64,000 bases of DNA, from the NCBI GenBank assembly GCA_965261775.1, contig OZ253477.1, forward strand, positions 558,001 through 622,000, read 5' to 3'. Of this stretch, positions 56,121 to 64,000 are shown in pieces; within the stretch, counting starts at the first letter, position 1; every line of letters begins with the position of its first letter. The DNA is from G965261775 sp965261775 (GTDB lineage Bacteria; Pseudomonadota; Gammaproteobacteria; Eutrophobiales; Eutrophobiaceae). The notes below the pieces were generated by a model. The model did no database searches and had not been told where the DNA came from. It was given only the letters and a program-made list of their open reading frames with translations. The position numbers and the translations under genes are program-made.

Positions 56121-57295
56121 TGGGTTCAAATTTGTAATTGATATGGCCATCTGTGCTGTTCCGGTGATTGGTGAGCTTACCGAACCGTAAACCGCACAAA
56201 ACCATCTGGCCGATTTCCCCCTGTCTAATTTGGGTTTTGAAGCCATTCCCTTCATTACAGTGGCCATTGCTCCAGACCTGCAATACCACACCAGCTAGAT
56301 TGCACCTATACAGGCACAAATTACTGCTCCCGCGACCTGTCTCCTGTTGACCACTATTGTGCTTCGGTAATTTGCCACGTATCATTCCAGAGGACGTGCT
56401 TCCCCACCTTTCACCTTCAATCTTTAATCGCTCTCTTTAAGCATGGTCATCCTTATCATCCTTCAAGAAGGATATTTACTCACTCTTTTCTCGAAATAAA
56501 GATATTATTTGCATTGTGTTTGCCAATTGATGGCTAAGCAACATCCCCCCTTTTTTTGCCGCCATCGCCAACACTTAAATGTTGATAATCGTGGTACACC
56601 TATTCCATCGTCCAATCAGCTTCATTTTTCCTGAATCTGACTTTCCAACCAGCATCCCATGTCTAGTACCTTATGTAGATCATCATCAACCTTGTAAATC
56701 ACGCGTTACCCGATATGAAAAAATATGTATTAAATGATGGGATTCTCGTCTTATGCAGTAATATCAGCGAAAATACCCGCGGGATCGAACTGAATACTCA
56801 GACGTGCCAAGGCGAGATTTCAAAGTTTTCGGCCACACCGCCAATTAAAAAACAGGGATGATACCCACGGGAGCCAAATCAGTATCGCGGATGTTGTGGT
56901 TTTCCCATGCGCCTGGATACGGTTATGACATGTTTATCACACAAAACCCTGCGATAAAGCCACTCGGGGACGGGGCAATATGGTCAAACGCTCATCCAAC
57001 ACATAATTCGGTAAGCTGCGTGTCCATCGGCGGTATAACATTGCTATCCGACCCTGTCACCTCATATCCCAGGATAGGAGAGCAGCCGGCTATAAATGTG
57101 CCGAAAACACCCAAGATATGAATGTGCTTCATCTATCCAACTTTATAAATTATCAGGTTTCACTTCCCGCCGACATCCTTGTAGAGGCAATACATCAGTT
57201 TTTTGCTATTAACAGGATTAAAATAATCATTTTTATTTGCCTTAAAAAGTTCGTTAAACTGTTATTATCATCCATAAATCAGTCAGGTGGAAAAA
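56121..57295. other. decayed gene-poor region between FAH and dps
   Basis: About 1,170 bases with no intact gene. Short frames include a minus-strand stretch at 56110-56385 with coding-like sequence (NEGNGFKTQIRQGEIGQMV) and two plus-strand frames at 56715-57121 that overlap by ATGA. No RNA gene or mobile-element end was recognised. Confidence 0.5.
56715..57121 (+). pseudogene. two short overlapping frames, likely one broken gene
   Basis: The first frame (56715-56861) gives 48 residues starting MKKYVLNDGILVLCSN, and the second (56858-57121) gives 87 residues, including PGYGYDMFITQNPAIKPLGD. The stop of the first overlaps the start of the second as ATGA. Either these are two tiny coupled genes or one frameshifted gene. 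No family was recognised and neither start has a good ribosome site. Confidence 0.3.
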
Positions 57296-57769
57296 ATGGA
57301 AATTGATATCGGCATTGAAGAAATGCAACGCAAAAAAATCGCGGAAGGCTTATCATGTCTACTCGCAGACAGCTACACATTATATTTGAAAACACACAAC
57401 TTTCACTGGAACGTTACGGGGCCGATGTTCACCACATTGCATACCCTGTTCGAAACGCATTATACGGAACTCGCCCTTGCAGTAGATGAGATTGCCGAAC
57501 GTATCCGTGCCTTGGGGATGCCAGCGCCGGGTTCTTATCAACAATTCGCTAAACTCTCATCCATTCCCGAGGAGACTGGCACACCTGGCTCCGAGGAAAT
57601 GATTAAGCAACTCGTTGAAGGACAAGAAACGATAGTCAGAACCGCCCGTTCCATTTTCCCTCTAGTCAAACAGGAGGATGATGAACCGAGTGCTGATCTG
57701 CTCACCCAACGCATGCAAGTGCATGAGAAAAATGCCTGGATGTTGAGAAGCCTGTTGGAAAATCCTTAA
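57296..57769 (+). CDS. dps: Dps/ferritin-like DNA-protecting protein
   Basis: Ferritin-like 12-mer protein that oxidises and stores iron and shields DNA. From the ATG at 57296, five bases after AGGTGG, it has 157 residues. The ferroxidase residues are in KTHNFHWNVTGPMF and HYTELALAVDEIAERIRALG (His, Asp, Glu). No long basic N-terminal DNA-binding tail is present. The gene stands alone before smr. Confidence 0.93.
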   Translation: MEIDIGIEEMQRKKIAEGLSCLLADSYTLYLKTHNFHWNVTGPMFTTLHTLFETHYTELALAVDEIAERIRALGMPAPGSYQQFAKLSSIPEETGTPGSEEMIKQLVEGQETIVRTARSIFPLVKQEDDEPSADLLTQRMQVHEKNAWMLRSLLENP

Positions 57770-57844
57770 CGCGAGGCACTTCATGAAATATCCGGGCTGG
57801 AATCTATTGACGAACTTCAGTCAATTGAAATTGGTGTATAGTCC

Positions 57845-58756
57845 ATGACAGAATTATCTGGCGTTTCAGAGCAGGACAGCAAACTCTTTCGCAAAACAGT
57901 TAAGAACCTCCGAGGTTTTCTGGCTGCACGCGCCATCCCCCTCAGGGTCTGCTGGCACCAGCGCAAAGCCCAGATTTTGCGTGGTCTATTGGTCTTTGAT
58001 TCGGTGCAGGTATTGCGGCGACATTTGGTGGGACCCCGTCCTCGCACCATGCCTACGCTGTTTTTCGTACATATAGGGAAGAATGCCGGCACCACTCTAA
58101 CCCGGGCGTTTGAAGATTCCCCCATAGAGACGTGCATTTACAATCTGCAACACTGGAAGCCCACCTTGCAGCTGACAGATTTCCCGCCCAACAGTCTGTG
58201 CATCTGCGTGCGCGACCCCATCCGCCGCTTTGTAAGCGCCTGGCGCAGCCGCTACGAGCAGGGGTTTCCCCACCATCACAAAGCCAAGTTTTTCCGCAAC
58301 GGCAAGGTCAAATGGAAAAAAGGCCTGGAAATTATTTTTGAAGATCACGCCACGCCGGAATCCTACCTGCAAGCTATTTTGCGCGGACAGGCCAGGATGC
58401 ACTACATGGACCACTTCACGCCCCAGACCAGAGTGCTGGGGGGGCTTGATGCCGTGGCCCGACACATGGACCGGTTTCACTTTGTGTTCCAGTTTGAGCA
58501 TCTGGCCCAGCACTGGGAAGTATTCCTGAAGGGCCAGAAATTGCCGCTGGTGCCCTTGCCCCACCTACACCGCGCCGACCACAATAAGGACTATCCTCCG
58601 TACACGCCGCGCTGCCCGTCAAACTGGCGCGACCTGAGCGACGAATCGCACGATCTATTGCGCAAACTCTACCTTGACGACTACCGGCTTATCCAGATGC
58701 TGGGCGAACGCTTCCCGCATTTCCAGGTAGATCCGACCGCAGTGGACGGAGCCTGA
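57845..58756 (+). CDS. chimeric ORF: Smr N-terminus fused to a sulfotransferase
   Basis: The first ~22 residues (VSEQDSKLFRKTVKNLR) match the N-terminus of Smr-domain proteins, such as SmrB's LSEEDQALFRQ. The rest is a Sulfotransfer_2-type sulfotransferase: the 5'-phosphosulfate loop FFVHIGKNAGTTL near 72 and the 3'-phosphate motif CVRDPIRRFVSAW near 120 bind PAPS. The base composition turns visibly GC-rich near 57910 and stays so to the stop. The rest of smr follows in the same frame. The sulfotransferase may also use an internal start, for example the ATG at 58049. Substrate unknown; likely acquired. Confidence 0.75.
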   Translation: MTELSGVSEQDSKLFRKTVKNLRGFLAARAIPLRVCWHQRKAQILRGLLVFDSVQVLRRHLVGPRPRTMPTLFFVHIGKNAGTTLTRAFEDSPIETCIYNLQHWKPTLQLTDFPPNSLCICVRDPIRRFVSAWRSRYEQGFPHHHKAKFFRNGKVKWKKGLEIIFEDHATPESYLQAILRGQARMHYMDHFTPQTRVLGGLDAVARHMDRFHFVFQFEHLAQHWEVFLKGQKLPLVPLPHLHRADHNKDYPPYTPRCPSNWRDLSDESHDLLRKLYLDDYRLIQMLGERFPHFQVDPTAVDGA

Positions 58757-59173
58757 TCAGCCGCCACACGCATTACCCGCTACGAAACGGAAATAAACGA
58801 GGGGACTATGCTCGCGCCGGGAGATATACTTTCATATCGTAGCCACGGTTTCAGGGAACGAGAATGGCGAAAACTTCGGCGTGGACAATTCCGATTTGAA
58901 GATACACTTGATCTGCACGGCATGACAGTCGCTGACGCAGAAAAAGCCTTTTCGGCTTTTTTGGCGGAATGCAAAAATCGTGACAGGCATTGTATCCTCA
59001 TCATCCACGGCAAGGGCTTTGGTTCAGAGGGCAAGCGTTCTGTGATAAAAAATAAAATATCCAGCTGGTTACGACAGCGACAAGATATCTCCGCGTTTCA
59101 CTCGGCGAAGCCCGGGGATGGTGGTACCGGTGCGGTCTATGTCATGCTGAAAGGGAAAAAAGACAAAAGATAG
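58757..59173 (+). pseudogene. smr: Smr domain, C-terminal part of the split smr gene
   Basis: The Smr nuclease-like domain: LDLHGMTVADAEKAF and IIHGKGFGSEG, then GGTGAVYVML, are the family motifs. A full proteobacterial Smr has some 60-70 residues before PGDILSYR; here the frame runs back to the sulfotransferase stop at 58756 with Smr-like residues ETEINEGTM in between. The ATG at 58808, with GAGGGG nearby, could still express a 121-residue fragment holding the whole Smr domain, so it may not be dead. The missing N-terminus is found at 57845. Confidence 0.75.
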
Positions 59174-59358
59174 TGAATGTTCGCGACTTCGCCATATTGT
59201 TTTACCGGAGTCCGGCCCTGATTAAACCATTTAGGGAAAACGTTCTCGCGGAAACAAATGATTCATGTCGCGCCCCTGCCAATGACAGTTGCGTGGGAAG
59301 ATCACCTGTGCGGAAAATGGCGGTAAGGATTTGTTTCAGGGCGATCTCGAAATTTCCT

Positions 59359-60672
59359 TCAGATTTTTTTAATCTTGTCCTGCCACGCCTTGGCTTTTGT
59401 CATCAGCTCTGAATATTCCAGCGTCGTCAACTGTCGATCTTTCAGCACCCGTTTCCCGGAAATCCACATATCTGTCACTTGTTGACGGCTGCTGGCGTAA
59501 ATAATCTGTGAAAGCGGTTCATAAAGCGGTATGGTTTCAAGTTGATCGAGATCAAGCGCAACGATATCGGCCTGTTTTCCTTTTTTCAATGAGCCGATAG
59601 ACTGATCAAGACCGAGTGCCTTTGCGGCATTCAAAGTCGCCATCCTCAGCGTGGTGTGGCTGTCCAGCACGGTCGCATCATTGGCTACGGCCTTAGCTAG
59701 TATCGCAGCGGTGCGCATCTCGCCGATCATATCCAAATCATTATTACTAGCTGCCCCGTCGGTACCGATACAGACATTGACGCCCGCATCATGCAAACGA
59801 GCAGTGGGGCAGAAACCGCTGGCCAGTTTCAGATTTGATTCCGGGCAATGTGCAACACTCACGCCCCGTCTTGCCAAATCATCAATTTCATCCTCTACCA
59901 GTTGAGTCATATGCACGGCCAGCACTCCAGCATTCAGCAAACCGAGGTCGGCCAGACGCTGCAATGGTCGTTTACCGTGTTGCCGCATACTCTGTTCTAT
60001 TTCAAAGGCTGTTTCATGGACGTGGATATGGATGGGGATATCCAGTTCTTCCGCTCGCCGGTTGATCCACTGCAGCGGTTCATCAGACACCGTATAGGGC
60101 GCATGCGGGGCAAAACCGGCACTAATCAGAGGATACTGACAGCAAGCATCATATACCTGCTCCGCTTTCAACAGATATTCTTCCGCGCTGCCTGCCCAAG
60201 CGCTTGGAAAATCAATGAAGATTAGACCGATAATAGCGCGTATACCGGCTCTGTTGCATACCTCGGCAGTCTGATTGGGAAAGAAATACATATCATTAAA
60301 ACAGGTCGTACCACTGCGGATCATCTCGGCGACGGCCAGTTCCGTGCCCACCCTGACAAAATCGGAATCGACCCATTTCTGCTCCGCTGGCCAGATATGC
60401 TCATTCAACCATTCTGTCAACGGCAGGTCGTTTGCCAGACCCCTTAACAAATTCATCGCCGCATGGGTATGCGCGTTTATTAAACCAGGGATCAAGGCGT
60501 GTTGCGTTAGATTGATCTCTTCGCTCGTTTGAAATTTGTCCCTGGCAATGTGAGTGGGTACGATGGCTTCAATCCGACCGTCCTTGATGAGCAAGGAATG
60601 ATCTTCATAAACACTGTTTTCCGGTTCAACCGGTATTATCCATTTAGCGTGGATAAGAGTATCAACTAGCAT
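59359..60672 (-). CDS. mtaD: 5-methylthioadenosine/S-adenosylhomocysteine deaminase (TRZ/ATZ family)
   Basis: Amidohydrolase of 437 residues that deaminates methylthioadenosine or S-adenosylhomocysteine in the recycling of the by-products of SAM use. Zinc ligands are in LINAHTHAAMNLLRG near 68, HIHVHETAFE near 218 and the aspartate in CIGTDGAASNNDLD near 305. SVAHCPESNLKLASG near 275 is typical of MtaD. Gene order near gyrA is the usual gammaproteobacterial one. Chlorohydrolases of the same family are the alternative. Confidence 0.88.
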   Translation of the reverse strand: MLVDTLIHAKWIIPVEPENSVYEDHSLLIKDGRIEAIVPTHIARDKFQTSEEINLTQHALIPGLINAHTHAAMNLLRGLANDLPLTEWLNEHIWPAEQKWVDSDFVRVGTELAVAEMIRSGTTCFNDMYFFPNQTAEVCNRAGIRAIIGLIFIDFPSAWAGSAEEYLLKAEQVYDACCQYPLISAGFAPHAPYTVSDEPLQWINRRAEELDIPIHIHVHETAFEIEQSMRQHGKRPLQRLADLGLLNAGVLAVHMTQLVEDEIDDLARRGVSVAHCPESNLKLASGFCPTARLHDAGVNVCIGTDGAASNNDLDMIGEMRTAAILAKAVANDATVLDSHTTLRMATLNAAKALGLDQSIGSLKKGKQADIVALDLDQLETIPLYEPLSQIIYASSRQQVTDMWISGKRVLKDRQLTTLEYSELMTKAKAWQDKIKKI

Positions 60673-61511
60673 ATTGTTTCAAACCTTCTTTTATTGTCTA
60701 CAGATAAAAGCCTGTCTTTTATATTGGAGTTAATTTTGCACCGAAATTGATGAAAAAGGCCTTAAAAGTCCTTATGGACATCCAATATTTTCAGATCATC
60801 CAGAATCCAGAGGTTCTATGCCTGTAAAGTTTTAACAAAGCCATTCAATGTCAACGATGACAGAAGCAATACACCCGAGAACAAACCTCCAACTGCCAGC
60901 CCTTACAAAACAACGACATCGCCACTGCTCTGATAATAGTTTCCCTGTCCGCGTCCATCCGCATAATTTGCAGATAGAGAGAGACATTACTATATATTAC
61001 TTTTAACAGGATAATGCTACATTGAATGACAATCGCCCTGATTATCCTTCGGTCTCCTTTGCCGAAATCCGATGAAAACTGGTACGAACATCTTGCCGGG
61101 TCAGCGCCTTGCCCGACGACATAGTTTATATTGAGTACGGCTCGTCCGAGGCAGTCACCGATCGTATTGCCATCAATAGCAATGTTGTGAACAAGGTCAG
61201 GATGTATTCATATGCAGTTTCAGCAAAATATCACACCGTAAAGATCACGGTGGCGGCGTCAGCCTTGACCTTGGATATACGGGTAAAATCCAGTGATGCA
61301 AGCCCGATTGGATGTTAATAACAGCACGTAAACGAAAAACGGTTCACACCGGATAATATCGGTGAGGACAACCCGCATCTGATGTGACGCTGGACCGTCG
61401 GGCATTCAAACAATGAAAAAGAGAAGATAACCGACTGAATAAATGATAGAATTCCCACCTAAATGAATACAAAAACCGGTTTTTTCACAATCCCCCTCAT
61501 CAATAATTATT
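60673..61511. other. gene-poor region upstream of gyrA
   Basis: About 840 bases without a gene I can support. A 69-codon frame at 61109-61318 (IEYGSSEAVTDRIAINSN) is not recognised. A palindrome AAAAACCGGTTTTT lies at 61471-61484. No ribosome site is clear before the gyrA ATG. Confidence 0.5.
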
Positions 61512-64000
61512 ATGTCCGACGAAATTGATTTCGCACGCTCGCTTTCCCGCGTCAATATAGAGGATGAAATGCGGCAATCCTACATGGATTACGCCATGAG
61601 CGTTATCATCGGTCGCGCCCTGCCAGATGTCCGTGATGGGATGAAACCCGTTCATCGCCGTGTACTCTACGCGATGAAGGAAATGGGCAATGACTACAAC
61701 AAACCGTATAAAAAATCAGCGCGCGTGGTGGGCGACGTCATTGGTAAATATCATCCCCACGGTGACAGCGCTGCCTACGATACGATTGTGCGCATGGCGC
61801 AGCCCTTTTCCTTACGTTATATGCTAGTGGATGGACAGGGGAATTTCGGTTCAATTGATGGCGATGCCCCGGCGGCGATGCGTTATACCGAAGTGCGCAT
61901 GTCACGTATTGCCCATGAAATGCTCGAAGATATTGACAAGGAAACTGTTGACTTCGCCCCAAACTATGATGGTTCCGAGCATGAACCGCTGGTATTGCCG
62001 GCGCGCATTCCCAATCTTCTGGTCAATGGGTCCAGCGGGATCGCCGTCGGTGTGGCAACCAATATACCGCCCCATAATCTGACCGAAGTCTTGTCAGCCT
62101 GTCTGGCCCTGATTGACAAACCGGACTCCACAGTGGAAGAATTGATGCAGTATATCCTTGGTCCAGATTTTCCGACGGCGGCTATAATCAACGGTTCAGC
62201 CGGGATAAAAGAAGCCTACGAAACAGGCCGTGGGCGAATCTGTATACGCGCCTGCAGCAATATCATCGAGGATGACGCCGGTCGCCATACAATCATTGTG
62301 ACCGAACTACCCTACCAGGTGAACAAAGCTCGGTTGCAGGAAAAGATCGCCGAGCTGGTCAAGAGCAAAAAGATCACCGGCATAAAAGCTCTACGAGACG
62401 AATCGGACAAAAATGGCATGCGCGTAGTGATTGAACTGCATCGCGGTGAGGTTGCCGAGGTTATCCTGAATAATCTATATAAATTTACCGCCATGCAATC
62501 CGTGTTCGGCATCAATATGGTCGCCCTAGTGGATCAACGCCCACAATTGATGAACCTGAAAGAGCTACTGGAAGCCTTTATCAGTCATCGCCGTGAGGTC
62601 ATTACCCGCCGCACCCTTTTTGAATTACGCAAGGCTCGTGAGCGCGCCCATATTCTGGAAGGTCAGGCGGTCGCGTTGGTCAACATTGACGAGATAATTA
62701 CGCTTATTAAAAAATCTGCCTCTCCGGCCAAGGCAAAACAGGCGCTATCGGAACGGGTCTGGCAAGCGGCATCCGTCGTGGAAATGTTACAGCGCACTAA
62801 CGCGGACGCTTCGCGTCCAGACGAGCTTACCGAGGAATATGGGCTGACCGACAAGGGTTATCGTCTGTCGCCGCTTCAAGCCCAGGCAATCCTTGAATTA
62901 AGGCTACAAAAACTCACCGGATTGGAAAAAGAAAAAATTCTGCAGGAATACAATGAGTTGCTGGATCGGATAACTGAATTATTGCTTATTCTGCAAGAAC
63001 CGGACAGATTGATGCAAGTGGTACGCGAAGCCTTGCAGGAAATTCTGGAACGTTACGGTGATGAACGTAAAACCCGGATTATCAATACGCAGGAGGATAT
63101 GAGCCTGGAAGATCTCATAACTGAAGAAGATGCGGTGGTCACTCTGTCACATGCGGGTTACGCTAAATCACAACCTGTTGAGGTTTATCGATCACAGCGG
63201 CGCGGTGGTCGCGGCAAAACTGCCACATCAGTAAAAGAGGAGGATTTTATTGATAAGCTCTTCATCGCCAGCACCCATGACACCATTTTGTGCTTTTCAA
63301 GTCTGGGCAAGGTGTACTGGCTCAAAGTCTATCAGTTGCCGAAAGCTGGTCGTACCGCACGCGGTCAGCCGATTGTTAATCTATTGCCGTTGGAAGATCA
63401 GGAACGGATTACCGCCATACTGCCAATTCGGGATTATGCTGAAGGCAATTTCGTATTTATTGCCACCACCGACGGGACGGTCAAGAAAACAGCATTGACC
63501 GAATTTTCCCGCCCGCGCTCAAACGGCATCCGCGCCATTGAACTAACCGAGGGCAATCAGGTGATCGGAGTTGAAGTCACGGATGGTCAGCATAATGTCA
63601 TGTTATTCAGCGATGCTGGCAGGGTAGTACGTTTCCCCGAGAACCAGATTCGGGCTAGTGGTCGCACCGCAAGAGGTGTGCGCGGTATTCGCTTGAATAA
63701 GGGGCAGAAGGTGATTTCCCTGATTATTGTCAAAGACGGGGTATCAGCGATTTTGACAGCTACCAAAAACGGTTACGGCAAACAAACCGCTGTTGGGAAT
63801 TATCCGAGTAAATCACGCGGTGGCAAAGGGGTTATTTCCATCCGGATATCGGAAAGAAACGGGGCCGTTGTAGGCGCTGTTGCCGTTGATGACGATGACG
63901 AGATTGCCCTGGTGAGCAATCAGGGGACATTAATACGCATGCCGGTCAAAGGAATCCCTGTTGTCAGTCGAAATACTCAGGGGGTCAAGCTGGTCAACCT
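61512..64000 (+). CDS. gyrA: DNA gyrase subunit A, 3'-truncated by window edge
   Basis: Catalytic subunit of gyrase, 829 complete codons in the window; the Escherichia coli protein has 875, so the last part is missing. The catalytic tyrosine is in APAAMRYTEVRM near residue 121. The quinolone-resistance region reads KYHPHGDSAAYDTIVRMAQ, with Ser and Asp at the positions equivalent to 83 and 87, so it is the drug-susceptible form by sequence. The GyrA-box is QRRGGRG in the C-terminal beta-pinwheel. The start is the ATG at 61512. Confidence 0.97.
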   Translation, partial: MSDEIDFARSLSRVNIEDEMRQSYMDYAMSVIIGRALPDVRDGMKPVHRRVLYAMKEMGNDYNKPYKKSARVVGDVIGKYHPHGDSAAYDTIVRMAQPFSLRYMLVDGQGNFGSIDGDAPAAMRYTEVRMSRIAHEMLEDIDKETVDFAPNYDGSEHEPLVLPARIPNLLVNGSSGIAVGVATNIPPHNLTEVLSACLALIDKPDSTVEELMQYILGPDFPTAAIINGSAGIKEAYETGRGRICIRACSNIIEDDAGRHTIIVTELPYQVNKARLQEKIAELVKSKKITGIKALRDESDKNGMRVVIELHRGEVAEVILNNLYKFTAMQSVFGINMVALVDQRPQLMNLKELLEAFISHRREVITRRTLFELRKARERAHILEGQAVALVNIDEIITLIKKSASPAKAKQALSERVWQAASVVEMLQRTNADASRPDELTEEYGLTDKGYRLSPLQAQAILELRLQKLTGLEKEKILQEYNELLDRITELLLILQEPDRLMQVVREALQEILERYGDERKTRIINTQEDMSLEDLITEEDAVVTLSHAGYAKSQPVEVYRSQRRGGRGKTATSVKEEDFIDKLFIASTHDTILCFSSLGKVYWLKVYQLPKAGRTARGQPIVNLLPLEDQERITAILPIRDYAEGNFVFIATTDGTVKKTALTEFSRPRSNGIRAIELTEGNQVIGVEVTDGQHNVMLFSDAGRVVRFPENQIRASGRTARGVRGIRLNKGQKVISLIIVKDGVSAILTATKNGYGKQTAVGNYPSKSRGGKGVISIRISERNGAVVGAVAVDDDDEIALVSNQGTLIRMPVKGIPVVSRNTQGVKLVN

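Noticed and set aside
61471..61484. palindrome AAAAACCGGTTTTT before gyrA
   Set aside because: Too short a core and no loop to act as a terminator; probably chance in AT-rich spacer.
1..64000. CRISPR arrays, rRNA or tRNA genes, complete insertion sequences
   Set aside because: No spaced direct-repeat array, no tRNA cloverleaf or rRNA sequence, and no transposase gene with terminal repeats was seen on either strand.

Overview
The window looks like part of the chromosome of a non-enteric gammaproteobacterium. The evidence is the gammaproteobacterial gene orders (rluC|rne divergent; sppA, maf and yceD-rpmF-plsX-fabHDG-acpP-fabF-pabC-mltG-tmk-holB-pilZ-tatD; smc-ligA; mtaD and gyrA), a true SMC instead of MukB, an RNase E with a Zn-link motif, and a YceF-type Maf. 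A SoxC/SoxD pair next to a fused SoxYZ carrier points to sulfur-compound oxidation. I cannot name the species. Several gaps hold decayed coding sequence, so the genome seems to be losing genes.

Layout. 1-2.9 kb: pntA (5' end outside the window) and pntB, the membrane transhydrogenase. 3.1-5 kb: a secreted DUF192 protein and a class V aminotransferase. 5-16 kb (minus strand): one long block for fatty-acid and phospholipid synthesis plus L32, cell-wall lytic transglycosylase, thymidylate kinase, Pol III delta-prime, PilZ and TatD, with many overlaps and ATGA junctions. 16-27 kb: maf/yceF, sppA, rluC divergent from rne, then ligA and smc without the zipA that usually sits between them. 27-30 kb: queF, an unusual DksA with a lysine/alanine repeat tail, DAHP synthase and a periplasmic aspartic protease.

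30-41 kb is a cobalamin-centred stretch: PduO-type adenosyltransferase, a BtuF-like protein with no visible signal peptide, a DUF6580 membrane protein, a decayed methyltransferase, a BtuB-like TonB receptor, then an OFA-family transporter with a small membrane partner, and the B12-dependent methionine synthase metH. Between btuB and the OFA gene lie about 960 bases of decayed sequence with a 39-base tandem duplication.

42-52 kb: htpG (with a perfect 14-bp inverted repeat upstream), soxYZ-like/soxC/soxD, formate-tetrahydrofolate ligase, mutS and fdxA. 52-57 kb: DUF4124 protein, FHA protein, nth, a fumarylacetoacetate hydrolase family protein and then about 1.2 kb of decayed sequence. 57-64 kb: dps, a GC-rich sulfotransferase gene that has landed inside smr and split it in two, mtaD, another 0.8 kb without a gene, and gyrA running off the end.

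The strongest unusual signals are the smr gene split by an in-frame sulfotransferase insert, the DksA with a histone-H1-like repeat tail and only two of the four zinc cysteines, the fused SoxYZ carrier beside soxCD, the B12 salvage locus that has a DUF6580 protein but no BtuCD, and several decayed genes readable in more than one frame.
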